Assembly: GCA_018710845.1 (NCBI GenBank)
Contig: DVJB01000062.1
Coordinates: forward strand, 115,761 to 179,760
Length of the DNA stretch: 64,000 bases
Source of the DNA: Candidatus Onthomonas avicola
GTDB lineage: Bacteria > Bacillota > Clostridia > Oscillospirales > Oscillospiraceae
Direction: 5' to 3'
The position numbers and the translations under genes are program-made. This document shows positions 8,162 through 15,531 of the stretch, piece by piece (position 1 is the first letter of the stretch; each line of letters opens with the position of its first letter). The notes beneath the pieces were generated by a model. That model was not told the origin of the DNA. It worked only from the letters and a program-made list of their open reading frames with translations, and searched no databases.

Positions 8162-8868
8162 TTGCTTTGCTCCTTTTGCAGGGTATCAACCCATATCTCC
8201 AGCTCTGCCATGGCCTGCCCGATGGTCTCCAGACGCATCTCGTCCCGATGCAGGGCGGACAGCAGTCCGTCCCGCTGGCGGGCGCAGTGCTCCAGAAGCG
8301 AGCGCAGATAGGCCGCACGCCCCGGCTCCCGTTCCCACCGGGAGGGCTGTCCGGCCAGCAGGGTTCCGGGCGTCCACCGCACATCGTCCGTTCCGCCGTG
8401 CACGAGCAGGATGGGATACCAGTGCCCGCTGTCGTGGACACAGCGCTCGCGGAGAATGGAATATCCGTTTTCCGCCAGCCACCGCCGCAGCTGCGGTCCT
8501 TTCGACTGCGGCTGCAGCACCAGAAGCGTGTCCGTCCGGGTCCAGGGCGCTTTTGCGAGAATGCCGCGAATCGTCTCGCCCCCCATACCGGCCATCACAA
8601 CGCAGTCAGCCTCGTGCTGTTCCAGCCCGTCCAGCCCGTCTGAGAGTCGCAGGTCAATCCGGCAGTCCAACCCAAAACGGGAGACCGTCTCCGCCGCGCG
8701 CCGCAGCGGCCCGGGGCGCAGGTCGGCGGCGATGGCGCTGCGGATTCTCCCCTGCAGGAGCAGCCAGGCGGGCAAGAGGGCGTGGTCTGTGCCGATATCC
8801 GCCAGACGGCAGTCGGGCGGAACCCAATCGGCCACCGCCAGAAGACGCGGAGAGAGGGAGAACTCCAT
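8158..8868 (-). CDS. trmK: tRNA (adenine(22)-N(1))-methyltransferase TrmK
   Basis: 236 residues. TrmK methylates N1 of A22 in the tRNA D-loop using SAM. The Rossmann core shows ADIGTDHALLPAWLL (SAM loop) near residue 23, AADLRPGPL, and the catalytic-region VVMAGMGGETI near 90; the C-terminal half carries the helical domain typical of the family. GGAGG lies eight bases before the ATG. Forms a two-gene operon with the Nif3-like gene. Confidence 0.93.
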   Translation of the reverse strand: MEFSLSPRLLAVADWVPPDCRLADIGTDHALLPAWLLLQGRIRSAIAADLRPGPLRRAAETVSRFGLDCRIDLRLSDGLDGLEQHEADCVVMAGMGGETIRGILAKAPWTRTDTLLVLQPQSKGPQLRRWLAENGYSILRERCVHDSGHWYPILLVHGGTDDVRWTPGTLLAGQPSRWEREPGRAAYLRSLLEHCARQRDGLLSALHRDEMRLETIGQAMAELEIWVDTLQKEQSK

Positions 8869-8903
8869 GTGCCATGCCTCCTCATGTCATCAAACGATAG
8901 AAG

Positions 8904-9180
8904 AGGCCGGCCGTCTCATCTGGACGGCCGGCCGCAGACTGTCGAAAAAGGTCTCACCGAGTTTGACTCGAAAAGTCAAATAGAGTCCAATTCATTTTTG
9001 GCACGGGCATGTACCGGGCCAAAAATACTGATAGTCCGACGAGTGTGCGGATTTTTGGAACAAAAATCCGTGCGCGTTGGAGGACTGCGAACTCGCGCAA
9101 ATGCTTGCATTTGCGCGAAAGGCTGTCAAAAATACTTTTTTGACAGCCTCAGGCCGGCCGTCTCATCTGGACGGCCGGCC
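8904..9180 (-). repeat. Intergenic element A, bracketed by a 30-bp direct repeat
   Basis: An exact 30-bp sequence that is itself a hairpin (GGCCGGCCGTC / GACGGCCGGCC arms) occurs at 8904-8933 and again at 9151-9180. Between them lies a 217-bp core whose ends are imperfect inverted repeats (AGACTGTCGAAAAAGG at the left; AGGCTGTCAAAAAAGTA on the opposite strand at the right). The right-hand hairpin is directly after the stop of the DUF1858 gene and would be its terminator; the element appears inserted so as to duplicate that hairpin. It fills the whole gap between trmK and the DUF1858 gene. Homologous to element B near 37.3 kb and shortened copy C near 12.9 kb. Confidence 0.85.
8934..9150 (-). 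ncRNA. Structured core of element A (candidate RNA)
   Basis: Read on the minus strand the core folds as consecutive hairpins: H1 arms at 9121-9132/9137-9148 (12 bp), H2 at 9093-9104/9107-9118 (12 bp), a 5-bp outer stem 9033-9037/9082-9086 enclosing H3 at 9048-9057/9061-9070 (10 bp), H4 at 8994-9002/9018-9026 (9 bp) with loop CCGGTACATGCCCGT, and H5 at 8962-8968/8974-8980 (7 bp). Every one of these has a counterpart in the same order in element B with different stem bases but preserved pairing. No coding potential. Whether it is transcribed on its own is unknown. Confidence 0.5.
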
Positions 9181-9191
9181 GGGCAGTTGGG

Positions 9192-9401
9192 TTAGTCCTC
9201 CTGCAGTGCGACAATGCTGTTAAGCTCGTCGAGCAACGTGTCCACATCCACGCCGTGCACCATGCAGGCCTCCTCGATCGTCTCGCCCTGAGACGCGGGG
9301 CAGTACAGGCAATGCATTCCAATCGACATGAACAGCGGAGCCGCATCGGGCGCGACTCTCAGCACATCGCCGATGATTGTGTCTTTCGTCAATTCAACCA
9401 T
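9192..9401 (-). CDS. DUF1858 domain protein
   Basis: 69 residues: MVELTKDTIIGDVLRVAPDA followed by FMSIGMHCLYCPASQGETIEEAC. This is the whole of the DUF1858 domain, a small helical fold with a conserved Cys-x2-Cys (here CLYC) found alone or attached to hybrid-cluster and other redox proteins. The start at 9401 is fixed by GGAGGT eight bases upstream. Monocistronic. Function unknown; the cysteine pair suggests metal or redox chemistry. Confidence 0.88.
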   Translation of the reverse strand: MVELTKDTIIGDVLRVAPDAAPLFMSIGMHCLYCPASQGETIEEACMVHGVDVDTLLDELNSIVALQED

Positions 9402-9438
9402 GACGGGTACCTCCGTGGTATAAAATGAGATCATGCCT

Positions 9439-9467
9439 ATTATACCCGCTTTGTTCTCTCTTTTCAA
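9439..9467 (-). promoter_or_regulatory. Promoter of the DUF1858 gene
   Basis: Minus-strand TTGAAA (9462-9467) and TATAAT (9439-9444) with a 17-base spacer. Confidence 0.75.
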
Positions 9468-9504
9468 CCACCATCCTCAAAATATTGGGCTGTACCGCAA
9501 GAGG

Positions 9505-9540
9505 ACGAGAAAGAAGCCGCCGGAGATTTCCGACGGCTCT
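9505..9540 (-). terminator. Terminator of the zinc-ribbon gene
   Basis: Nine-base arms (one mismatch) GCCGTCGGA / TCCGGCGGC on the minus strand followed by TTCTTTCT. Confidence 0.7.
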
Positions 9541-9574
9541 TTTGCGTATGCTTGTTTGGGATGAGGGAAGCTAC

Positions 9575-9853
9575 TCAGCGCTCGCCGCGCATCTGGGCGA
9601 AGCACTCGCTGCAGTAGACAGGGCGGTCCGTCTTGGGCTCAAAGGGGACGCGGGCCTCCTTACCGCAGTTGGCGCAGACCGCGGTGAAATACTGGCGGGG
9701 CGCACGGTTGGCGTTCTTGCGCGCGTCACGGCAGCTCTTGCAGCGCTGCGGCTCGTTCTGGAAGCCGCGCTCAGCGTAAAACTCCTGCTCACCGGCGGTG
9801 AACACAAACTCGTTGCCGCACTCCTTGCACACTAAGACCTTGTCTTCGTACAT
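9575..9853 (-). CDS. Small double zinc-ribbon protein
   Basis: 92 residues with two Cys4 sets: CKECG (10-14) with CKSC (38-41), and CANCG (60-64) with CSEC (80-83). The first half resembles the 'probable zinc-ribbon' domain and the second the CxxC-x17-CxxC family found in many Clostridia. No enzymatic motif. It lies downstream of the sigH-like gene on the same strand but separated by a terminator-like hairpin. Likely a Zn-binding adaptor; function unknown. Confidence 0.85.
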   Translation of the reverse strand: MYEDKVLVCKECGNEFVFTAGEQEFYAERGFQNEPQRCKSCRDARKNANRAPRQYFTAVCANCGKEARVPFEPKTDRPVYCSECFAQMRGER

Positions 9854-9874
9854 AATGGTAATCCTCTCTTTTCG

Positions 9875-9920
9875 GATAAAAAGTTGCCCTCAGGGGCTAT
9901 ATAGAAACAGCTCCTCAGGG
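9875..9920 (-). terminator. Terminator of the sigH-like gene
   Basis: Twelve-base arms at 9887-9898 and 9909-9920 with a single C-C mismatch, followed on the minus strand by CAACTTTTTATCC. Confidence 0.6.
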
Positions 9921-9938
9921 CCGAATCTAACATGTGGT

Positions 9939-10520
9939 TCAATTGATGTGCGAGAGCTTGCGGCGGATGCGCTGCACGGCGTTGTCAATGCTCTTGCCGC
10001 TTCTGCTCAGCTTTTGGGCGATCTCCTGATAGGACAGACCTTGCAGATAGAGCGGGAGCACCTGCCGTTCCAGGGCGGTCAGCTCCCGGTGGAGCCGCCG
10101 GAAGCGTTCCTGCACCTCTTCCCTGCCGATCAGTCTGGCCTCCGGGCCGTCGTCAACAGAGTCAGACTCGCCCGCCCCGTCCTCCAGCGATACGGAGGTG
10201 TTGAGCGCGGCATGACGGCCGGCTGCGGCCGCGCGCACCGCGGAGATCATCCGACGCCGAATACATAACTCGGCAAACGTGTGAAAGGATGCGCCGCGTT
10301 CCGGCTCAAAATCCCGGATGGCCTTGAGCAGTCCAAACATACCCTCCTGAATCAAATCCTCCTGATCAGCCCCCATCAGAAACAGCGGGCGGGCACAGGA
10401 GCGAACCAGCCAGTCGTAGCGCAGGACCAGTGCCTCCTCCGCCGCGGCATCGCCCTGCGCGGCCGCCCGGCAGAGCGTCTCATCCGGCCAATTCATTTGT
10501 TCCGATTGGAAATGATTCAC
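9939..10520 (-). CDS. SigH-like RNA polymerase sigma factor
   Basis: 193 residues. Region 2 is clear (CARPLFLMGADQEDLIQEG, FGLLKAIRDF, FAELCIRRRMISAVRAA) and region 4 has LTALERQVLPLYLQGLSYQEIAQKL with a helix-turn-helix near the C-terminus. The ADQEDLIQEGM segment and the SF-TFAELCIRR motif match the sporulation/stationary-phase SigH branch. The region-4 helices end in KSIDNAVQRIRRKL, as in SigH. The start is taken as GTG at 10520 with AGGAG upstream at a long distance; an internal ATG at 10496 is possible. It could be SigH itself or a paralogue, since the usual sigH neighbours are absent. Confidence 0.8.
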   Translation of the reverse strand: MNHFQSEQMNWPDETLCRAAAQGDAAAEEALVLRYDWLVRSCARPLFLMGADQEDLIQEGMFGLLKAIRDFEPERGASFHTFAELCIRRRMISAVRAAAAGRHAALNTSVSLEDGAGESDSVDDGPEARLIGREEVQERFRRLHRELTALERQVLPLYLQGLSYQEIAQKLSRSGKSIDNAVQRIRRKLSHIN

Positions 10521-10543
10521 GGGTAATAAGCATCTCCTAGCAT

Positions 10544-10570
10544 CTTATAGCAAAAACTTATATTTGTCAA
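10544..10570 (-). promoter_or_regulatory. Possible promoter of the sigH-like gene
   Basis: Minus-strand TTGACA (10565-10570) and TATAAG (10544-10549) with a short 15-base spacer in an AT-rich stretch. Confidence 0.45.
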
Positions 10571-10603
10571 GAAGATTTCCGTCGAAAGACCATAACGGGC
10601 GTT

Positions 10604-11644
10604 TTACAGAGACAGCTGCTGCCCGGGAAACTGGATGTGGAGATGGTCATAGGCGGCCTGTGTCACGCAGCGTCCGCGCGGCGTACGGGTCAGAAATCCC
10701 TGCTGCAGCAGATAGGGCTCATACATATCCTCCAGCGTGACAGTATCTTCGTTGATGGTGGCGGCCAGCGTCTCCAGCCCGACGGGGCCGCCCCCGTACT
10801 GTTCGATGATTGCCCGCAGCATCCGGCGGTCAATCTGATCCAAACCCAGCTGGTCCACCTCCAGAGCTGTGAGCGCCTCGTCGGCCACCCGGCGGGTGAT
10901 GACGCCGCCCGCACGCACCTGCGCAAAATCGCGTACACGCCGGAGCATGCGGTTGGCAATGCGCGGCGTACCGCGGGAGCGGCGCGCGATTTCCCAAGCC
11001 CCGTCCGCCTCAATGGGCACCTGGAGCAGCCGCGCGGACCGGCAGACAATCTCGGACAGCTCCTCCGGCGTGTACAGCTCCAGACGGAGACTCACGCCGA
11101 AACGGTCCCGCAGCGGAGCGGAGAGCGAGCCGGCCCGGGTGGTGGCGCCGATAAGAGTAAACTTGGGCAGATCAAGCCGGATGGAGTTGGCCGAGGGGCC
11201 TTTGCCGATGATGATGTCGATGGCATAGTCCTCCATCGCGGGATAGAGGATCTCCTCCACGGCGCGGTTCATCCGGTGGATCTCGTCGACAAAGAGGATG
11301 TCGTTCTCCCCCAGATTGGTCAGCAGAGCGGCCAGATCGCCCGGCTTTTCAATCGCCGGTCCGGAGGTGATGCGGATCTGAACCCCCATCTCGTTGGCAA
11401 TGATGCCGGCCAGCGTGGTCTTGCCCAGCCCCGGTGGGCCGTGCAGCAGGACGTGATCCAGCGGCTCACCGCGCAGCTTGGCGGCCTGAATGAAGATATC
11501 CAGGTTATCCTTTGCCTTTTTCTGGCCGATATACTCCGTCAGCCGCTGCGGCCGGAGGGAGACCTCCCCCTCGTCGGCGGGAGTCAGGGCCGTGGTGACC
11601 AGCGGTTCCGGTCGATATTCGACTTCGGAATAGTCAATGCTCAT
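10604..11644 (-). CDS. ruvB: Holliday junction DNA helicase RuvB
   Basis: 346 residues, full length. RuvB is the AAA+ ring motor that drives Holliday-junction branch migration with RuvA. Visible are [19 protein letters not shown], Walker [12 protein letters not shown] near residue 68, Walker [10 protein letters not shown] near 116, sensor [18 protein letters not shown], the arginine-finger region, and the C-terminal winged helix ending [13 protein letters not shown]. Third gene of ruvC-ruvA-ruvB. Confidence 0.98.
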   Translation of the reverse strand: MSIDYSEVEYRPEPLVTTALTPADEGEVSLRPQRLTEYIGQKKAKDNLDIFIQAAKLRGEPLDHVLLHGPPGLGKTTLAGIIANEMGVQIRITSGPAIEKPGDLAALLTNLGENDILFVDEIHRMNRAVEEILYPAMEDYAIDIIIGKGPSANSIRLDLPKFTLIGATTRAGSLSAPLRDRFGVSLRLELYTPEELSEIVCRSARLLQVPIEADGAWEIARRSRGTPRIANRMLRRVRDFAQVRAGGVITRRVADEALTALEVDQLGLDQIDRRMLRAIIEQYGGGPVGLETLAATINEDTVTLEDMYEPYLLQQGFLTRTPRGRCVTQAAYDHLHIQFPGQQLSL

Positions 11645-11654
11645 GGGCGGCTCC

Positions 11655-12257
11655 TCACTTCATCATGTTCTTCAGGGCCTGCTTGATGATCTGTTCGGAC
11701 GTCAGCCCCTCCAGATCAATCCCCTTCAGGGCCTGATTGATCTCGCTCTGGCTGTATCCCAGCACGGCCAGAGCCGCTGCGGACTCCCCGAACTTGTCCT
11801 CCGGGAGGGCAAGGCCGCCGCTGGGCGCGGTATACTCCTCCAACGCCTGGCCCTGTTCCTTGGCGAGCTTGTCCTTCAGCTCCAGGATTACGCGCTGAGC
11901 GATCCGTTTGCCCACGCCGGGCGCCGCGGTGAGCACCTTGGCGTCCCCCGTGATGATGGACAGCGCGAGCTGAGAGGGCGTCGTGGCCGAGAGAATGGCC
12001 AGCGCCGCCTTCGGGCCGACGCCGGAGACGGAGATCAGCTGCCGGAACAGGCTGCGCTCCTCCTGCGTGGAGAAGCCGTAGAGGGTCATGTCGTCCTCCT
12101 TCACTGACAGATGTGTGTAAAGGGTGGCCTGTTTCCCCTTTGAAAGGGCGGAGAGCGTATGCGTGGTGGTATTGCAGGCAAAACCCACCCCGCCGCAGTC
12201 GATCACGACCAGCTTCGGCTCCAGATGGGTCACGGTTCCGGACAGATAGTAAAACAT
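11655..12257 (-). CDS. ruvA: Holliday junction DNA helicase RuvA
   Basis: 200 residues. RuvA tetramers bind the Holliday junction and load RuvB. Domain I begins [20 protein letters not shown], domain II has the helix-hairpin-helix pair [16 protein letters not shown] and [20 protein letters not shown], and a linker precedes the C-terminal RuvB-binding domain ([20 protein letters not shown]). Ten bases separate its stop from the ruvB start. Confidence 0.98.
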   Translation of the reverse strand: MFYYLSGTVTHLEPKLVVIDCGGVGFACNTTTHTLSALSKGKQATLYTHLSVKEDDMTLYGFSTQEERSLFRQLISVSGVGPKAALAILSATTPSQLALSIITGDAKVLTAAPGVGKRIAQRVILELKDKLAKEQGQALEEYTAPSGGLALPEDKFGESAAALAVLGYSQSEINQALKGIDLEGLTSEQIIKQALKNMMK

Positions 12258-12301
12258 CGGCAGAAAACCCCATTTCTCTCTCCGCCGGAGGGAGAGACCT
12301 C

Positions 12302-12823
12302 TCAGCGGGTGTCGTAGCGCCCCGGGTCAAAGACGCGTTCCTGATTGAGCAGGCTGGTCGCGCTGCGCGCGTGGCAGATGGCGATCGCCAAAGCGTCAGC
12401 CGCGTCGTCCGGACGCGGAATCTGCCGCAGTCCGAGCAGGCGCTGTGTCATGAGCATCACCTGGCGCTTCTCCGCCTTGCCATAGCCGACCACGGCCTGT
12501 TTGACCTGCATGGGGGTATATTCAAAAATCGGAACGCCCAACTGCTCCGCGGCCAGCAGAATTACCCCGCGCCCGTGCGCCACCGAAATTCCGGTGGTCA
12601 GATTCGTATTGAAAAACAGTTCCTCCACCGCCATCTCATCTGGATGAAAGGTAGAAATCAGCTCCTGCAGATCAGTGTAGATCTGCACTAAGCGCCGGGA
12701 GAGCGGTAATCCGGCCGGCGTGGAGATCACACCAAAGCGGACCAACTCATTTTTCTGCCGTGTGGCGTCCACAATTCCGAAGCCGACCGTGGCAACACCG
12801 GGGTCGATGCCCAAAATCCGCAC
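12302..12823 (-). CDS. ruvC: Holliday junction resolvase RuvC
   Basis: 173 residues from GTG at 12823, preceded by GGAGGG at eight bases. RuvC cuts Holliday junctions symmetrically. Catalytic acidic residues are in place: Asp7 in GIDPGV, Glu67/68 in AVEELFF, and the Asp pair in PRPDDAADALAIA near residue 140. The longer in-frame reading upstream runs through the intergenic element and the protease gene and is rejected. First gene of ruvCAB, with a LexA-like sequence just upstream. Confidence 0.96.
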   Translation of the reverse strand: MRILGIDPGVATVGFGIVDATRQKNELVRFGVISTPAGLPLSRRLVQIYTDLQELISTFHPDEMAVEELFFNTNLTTGISVAHGRGVILLAAEQLGVPIFEYTPMQVKQAVVGYGKAEKRQVMLMTQRLLGLRQIPRPDDAADALAIAICHARSATSLLNQERVFDPGRYDTR

Positions 12824-12841
12824 GTGATTCCCTCCCCTGCC

Positions 12842-12855
12842 GGAACATACGCCCG
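12842..12855. promoter_or_regulatory. LexA-box-like sequence upstream of ruvC
   Basis: On the minus strand CGGGCGTATGTTCC matches the Firmicutes LexA consensus CGAACRNRYGTTYC at 12 of 14 positions (the two As are Gs). It lies about 20 bases before the ruvC start, so it would act as a downstream block if real. Part of the stretch overlaps the left boundary of shortened element C. Confidence 0.35.
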
Positions 12856-12961
12856 TCCGGTTCCGGCGCTCACAGCAGAAACGCCCATCCAAATGCCTGG
12901 CATTTGGACGGACGGCTGTCGAAGGCGCTGTCTCGACTGCATCAGGCCGGTTCCGGCCTGT
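12855..12961 (-). repeat. Shortened intergenic element C
   Basis: A roughly 90-bp remnant related to element A. The AAATGC-CTG-GCATTT hairpin (arms TCCAAATGC 12888-12896 and GCATTTGGA 12900-12908) aligns with H2 of A, and GGCTGTCGAA...TCGACTGCATCAGGCCGG aligns with H1 plus the junction of A (GGCTGTCAAAA...TTGACAGCCTCAGGCCGG). The palindromic CCGGTTCCGG is present on both sides (near 12857 and 12948), echoing the duplicated hairpins of A and B. H3 to H5 are missing. Confidence 0.55.
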
Positions 12962-12962
12962 C
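12942..12962 (-). terminator. Hairpin after the SpoIVFB-like gene
   Basis: CAGGCCGG / CCGGCCTG eight-base arms with a two-base loop, about 50 bases past the protease stop. No clear U tract follows on the minus strand. It forms the right boundary of element C. Confidence 0.4.
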
Positions 12963-13013
12963 CGGTGACTTTTATTATACCATGCGGCGATATGCTTGGC
13001 AATCGCCTTTTCC

Positions 13014-13592
13014 TCACTGGCCGAGCGCCAGCCAGAGCGCGAGCAGCAGCAGGGTGGGATTGCCCCGCAAAGCCAAGGCGATCCCAAAGACAAGGGCCAG
13101 TGCGCACGTAAGCCCGGCCAGCCCGTCGGCAAGATAGGTCCCGGCCGGCTGCGGCAGAAATCCCTCCGCCATGGTGCGCAGCATCTGTCCCCCGTCCAGC
13201 GGCGGGACCGGCAGCAGATTAAAGCAGGCCAACAGCAGATTGGCCCCGGCAAAAGTTCCGGCCCAGGTCCACGGGAGATTGCGGCACAGCATGGTAAGGG
13301 CCAGGTTGGCCAGCGGGCCGGCGGCCAGCACGGCCAGCTCCCGCGGATAGGAGCAGGAGACGGCGCGCGGGATCTCCAGCTCCGCCCCCAGAGCACTCAG
13401 ACGCAGGCTACGAATCTCCAGCCCGAGCAGGCGGGCGGCCAGACAGTGCCCCAGCTCATGGCACAGCCCGGCGGCCAGAAAAAGGCAGAGCAGGCTGTAT
13501 CCGTCCTCCAGCAAAAGCAGCAGGGCGGCGCCCAGCAGAAAGCCGGGCGTCAGGCGCAGCGGACCGAGGGACAGCTCAGCCGGAGTCGCCAT
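13014..13592 (-). CDS. M50 (site-2 protease) family, SpoIVFB-like
   Basis: 192 residues, about six hydrophobic segments. The zinc motif HELGH is at 45-49 and the second motif NLLPVPPLDGGQ at about 125-136, the arrangement of the SpoIVFB branch of intramembrane metalloproteases. In sporulating Bacilli SpoIVFB cuts pro-sigma-K in the outer forespore membrane. The ATG overlaps the end of the preceding gene, whose single-helix product resembles the SpoIVFA partner. Assignment as the pro-sigma-K protease is inference from family and neighbour. Confidence 0.85.
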   Translation of the reverse strand: MATPAELSLGPLRLTPGFLLGAALLLLLEDGYSLLCLFLAAGLCHELGHCLAARLLGLEIRSLRLSALGAELEIPRAVSCSYPRELAVLAAGPLANLALTMLCRNLPWTWAGTFAGANLLLACFNLLPVPPLDGGQMLRTMAEGFLPQPAGTYLADGLAGLTCALALVFGIALALRGNPTLLLLALWLALGQ

Positions 13593-13968
13593 CGGCGGCC
13601 TCGTCTGAGTTGGAGACGGCCGCCGTCTCCGCCGGCGCGCTCTCCACTTCGGCTGGTAAAAAGACGGAGACGCACCAGTCCCCGACCGAGGTGACGACAT
13701 CCTCTCCCTGTGCCAGGTCTTCGCCCAATTGCTCGCAGGCGTCCCACAGGTCTGCCGAGCCGGTGAGCAATTCGTTCAGCGCAGACCGCCATTGGCCCGC
13801 CTGCCGCGGCGCCCAGACGCCGGCAGAGAGATAGAGAGCAAAGACGGCCACGGCCGCGGCCAGCTCCCACAACAGCCGACGCGTCAGTCGGTCCACGCGG
13901 TTCTGCCGGTCCGGTTGGCGCAGCCGCCTGCCGCGCTGCCCGGTTCGCCGTTCGGAATGACGATCCAC
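13576..13968 (-). CDS. Single-pass membrane protein, SpoIVFA-like without peptidase domain
   Basis: 130 residues from GTG at 13968. A strongly basic, Arg-rich first 30 residues (SERRTGQRGRRLRQ) is followed by one membrane helix at about 33-50 (LLWELAAAVAVFALYLSAGVW, 20-residue core) and an acidic outer tail ending EAADGDSG. SpoIVFA has the same topology but carries a C-terminal M23-type LytM domain, which is absent here. It overlaps the SpoIVFB-like start by 17 bases. The role as an anchor or inhibitor of the protease is inferred only from position and topology. Confidence 0.65.
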   Translation of the reverse strand: MDRHSERRTGQRGRRLRQPDRQNRVDRLTRRLLWELAAAVAVFALYLSAGVWAPRQAGQWRSALNELLTGSADLWDACEQLGEDLAQGEDVVTSVGDWCVSVFLPAEVESAPAETAAVSNSDEAADGDSG

Positions 13969-13974
13969 ACAAAT

Positions 13975-14011
13975 CCCCTCCCCGGAGCTATGCTATGCGC
14001 CCGGGGAGGGG
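13975..14011 (-). promoter_or_regulatory. Hairpin enclosing the ribosome site of the SpoIVFA-like gene
   Basis: Perfect 11-base arms CCCCTCCCCGG (13975-13985) and CCGGGGAGGGG (14001-14011). On the minus strand the 3' arm contains the GGGGAGGGG that serves as Shine-Dalgarno for the GTG at 13968. The hairpin also sits 27 bases after the gltX stop and may double as a terminator. Confidence 0.6.
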
Positions 14012-14037
14012 AGTATGTCCGAAGATGTGTATCTATC

Positions 14038-15531
14038 TCAGTTTTCCAGACGGGCGATGCCGTCCTCCAGGCGATTGAGCGTCTCCTGGCGGCCCAGAAT
14101 CCAGGCGATCTCCACCGCGCCGCCGGGCGTCACCGCCTTTCCGGACAGCGCGATGCGCACCGGCCACATGACCTTAGCGTTTTTCGTGCCCATCTCCCCG
14201 GCCAGGGTTTCCATGACCTGCCGAATCTCGTCCTGTTCCCACGTGGTCAGCGAGCGAAAACGGGGCAGGATGGTCCGGAGCACCTCAAGCGCGCTCTCCA
14301 ACGTGCTCTTGGACTTCTTGTGGACAAAGAGCTCCGTGTCATACTCCGGCAGCGCCTGGAAAAAGTCTACCTTCTCCGGGATATCGGTGAGCTTCTCGCA
14401 GCGCTTTTGCAGAATCGAGGCCACCTTTCCGACGTCAATTGCGGGATTCGGGACGCTCCGGCGGATATAGGGCTCCGCCTTGCGGGCAAAGGCCTCCGGG
14501 GAGAGCGCGCGGAGATAGACGCTGTTGAAGTAGGTCAGCTTCTCCATATCAAAGATGGCGGGCGACTTGGAGATGTTCTTTACATCGAAGATGCGGACCA
14601 TATCCTCCAGGGAGAAGATCTCCTCTTCCCCGCCCGGGGCCCAGCCGAGCAGGGCCACATAGTTCACCACCGCCTCGGTGAGATATCCCATCTGGATGAG
14701 GTCCTCATAGGACGGGTCACCGTGGCGCTTGGACATCTTGTGGTGCGCGTCTCGCATGACGGGTGAGCAGTGGATATAGGTGGGAATCTCCCAGCCGAAC
14801 GCCTGATAGAGCAGGTTATATTTGGGCGCGGAGGCGAGATATTCGTTGCCGCGCACGACATGGGTGATGCCCATCAGGTGATCGTCCACCACGTTGGCGA
14901 AATTATAGGTGGGCAGCCCGTCCGACTTCATCAACACACCCTCGTCCAGATCGGCGTTGTCCACCGAGATAGTGCCGAAGATGACGTCGTCAAAGCGGGT
15001 GACGCCGGGCTCAATCTTCTGGCGCAGCACATACGGACGTCCCTCCGCCGCCAAGGCGTCAGAGGCCTCTCGGGAGAGAGCACGGTACGGGCAGACGTGC
15101 TTGGTCGCTGCCTTGCCCAGCGCGGCGCCGTGCAGGGCGGATTCCTCCGTCTTCTGGCAGAAACAGCGGTAGGCCCCGCCGCGGTCGAGCAGGCGCTCGG
15201 CATACCGCCGGTAGATCTCCCGGCGCGCCGTCTGCACGTAGGGGCCGACCGGGCCGCCCATATCCGGCCCCTCGTCGTGCGTCAGGCCGCACTCGCGCAG
15301 TGTCTTATAGATCAGATCCTCTGCGCCCTCCACCTGGCGGGCCAGATCGGTGTCCTCAATCCGCAGGAGGAATTTCCCCCCCGCATGGCGGGCGATCAGC
15401 CAGGTATACAGAGCTGTGCGCAGGTTGCCAACGTGCATATAGCCCGTCGGAGAGGGCGCAAAACGGGTGCGGACCTCTCCCTTGGGAATCCGAGCCTCCA
15501 TCTCTTCAAACCAACGCTCGTCAGTTGCCAT
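14038..15531 (-). CDS. gltX: Glutamate--tRNA ligase
   Basis: 497 residues from ATG at 15531 (GGAGG nine bases upstream; another ATG two codons earlier is also possible). Class I synthetase charging tRNA-Glu. The HIGH-type motif lies in RFAPSPTGYMHVGNLRTALY, the editing-free catalytic core includes LLRIEDTD, and the KMSKS-type loop is HHKMSKRHGD. The C-terminal anticodon-binding helices follow. A separate GlnRS is encoded at 25.1 kb, so this enzyme need not mischarge tRNA-Gln. The longer reading upstream lacks family similarity. Confidence 0.95.
   Translation of the reverse strand: MATDERWFEEMEARIPKGEVRTRFAPSPTGYMHVGNLRTALYTWLIARHAGGKFLLRIEDTDLARQVEGAEDLIYKTLRECGLTHDEGPDMGGPVGPYVQTARREIYRRYAERLLDRGGAYRCFCQKTEESALHGAALGKAATKHVCPYRALSREASDALAAEGRPYVLRQKIEPGVTRFDDVIFGTISVDNADLDEGVLMKSDGLPTYNFANVVDDHLMGITHVVRGNEYLASAPKYNLLYQAFGWEIPTYIHCSPVMRDAHHKMSKRHGDPSYEDLIQMGYLTEAVVNYVALLGWAPGGEEEIFSLEDMVRIFDVKNISKSPAIFDMEKLTYFNSVYLRALSPEAFARKAEPYIRRSVPNPAIDVGKVASILQKRCEKLTDIPEKVDFFQALPEYDTELFVHKKSKSTLESALEVLRTILPRFRSLTTWEQDEIRQVMETLAGEMGTKNAKVMWPVRIALSGKAVTPGGAVEIAWILGRQETLNRLEDGIARLEN

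Noticed and set aside
8904..9180. Element A as a transposon carrying a gene or as a simple pair of terminators
   Set aside because: No frame of useful length with a ribosome site exists in the core, and the shared core structure with element B cannot be explained by duplicated terminators alone.
12824..13396. In-frame upstream extension of ruvC
   Set aside because: It runs through element C and the SpoIVFB-like gene in another frame; the GTG at 12823 has the correct ribosome site and gives the normal RuvC length.
14038..14200. T-box or other aminoacyl-tRNA-sensing leader for gltX or glnS
   Set aside because: No T-box core sequence (AGGGTGGNACCGCG type) was seen upstream of either synthetase gene.
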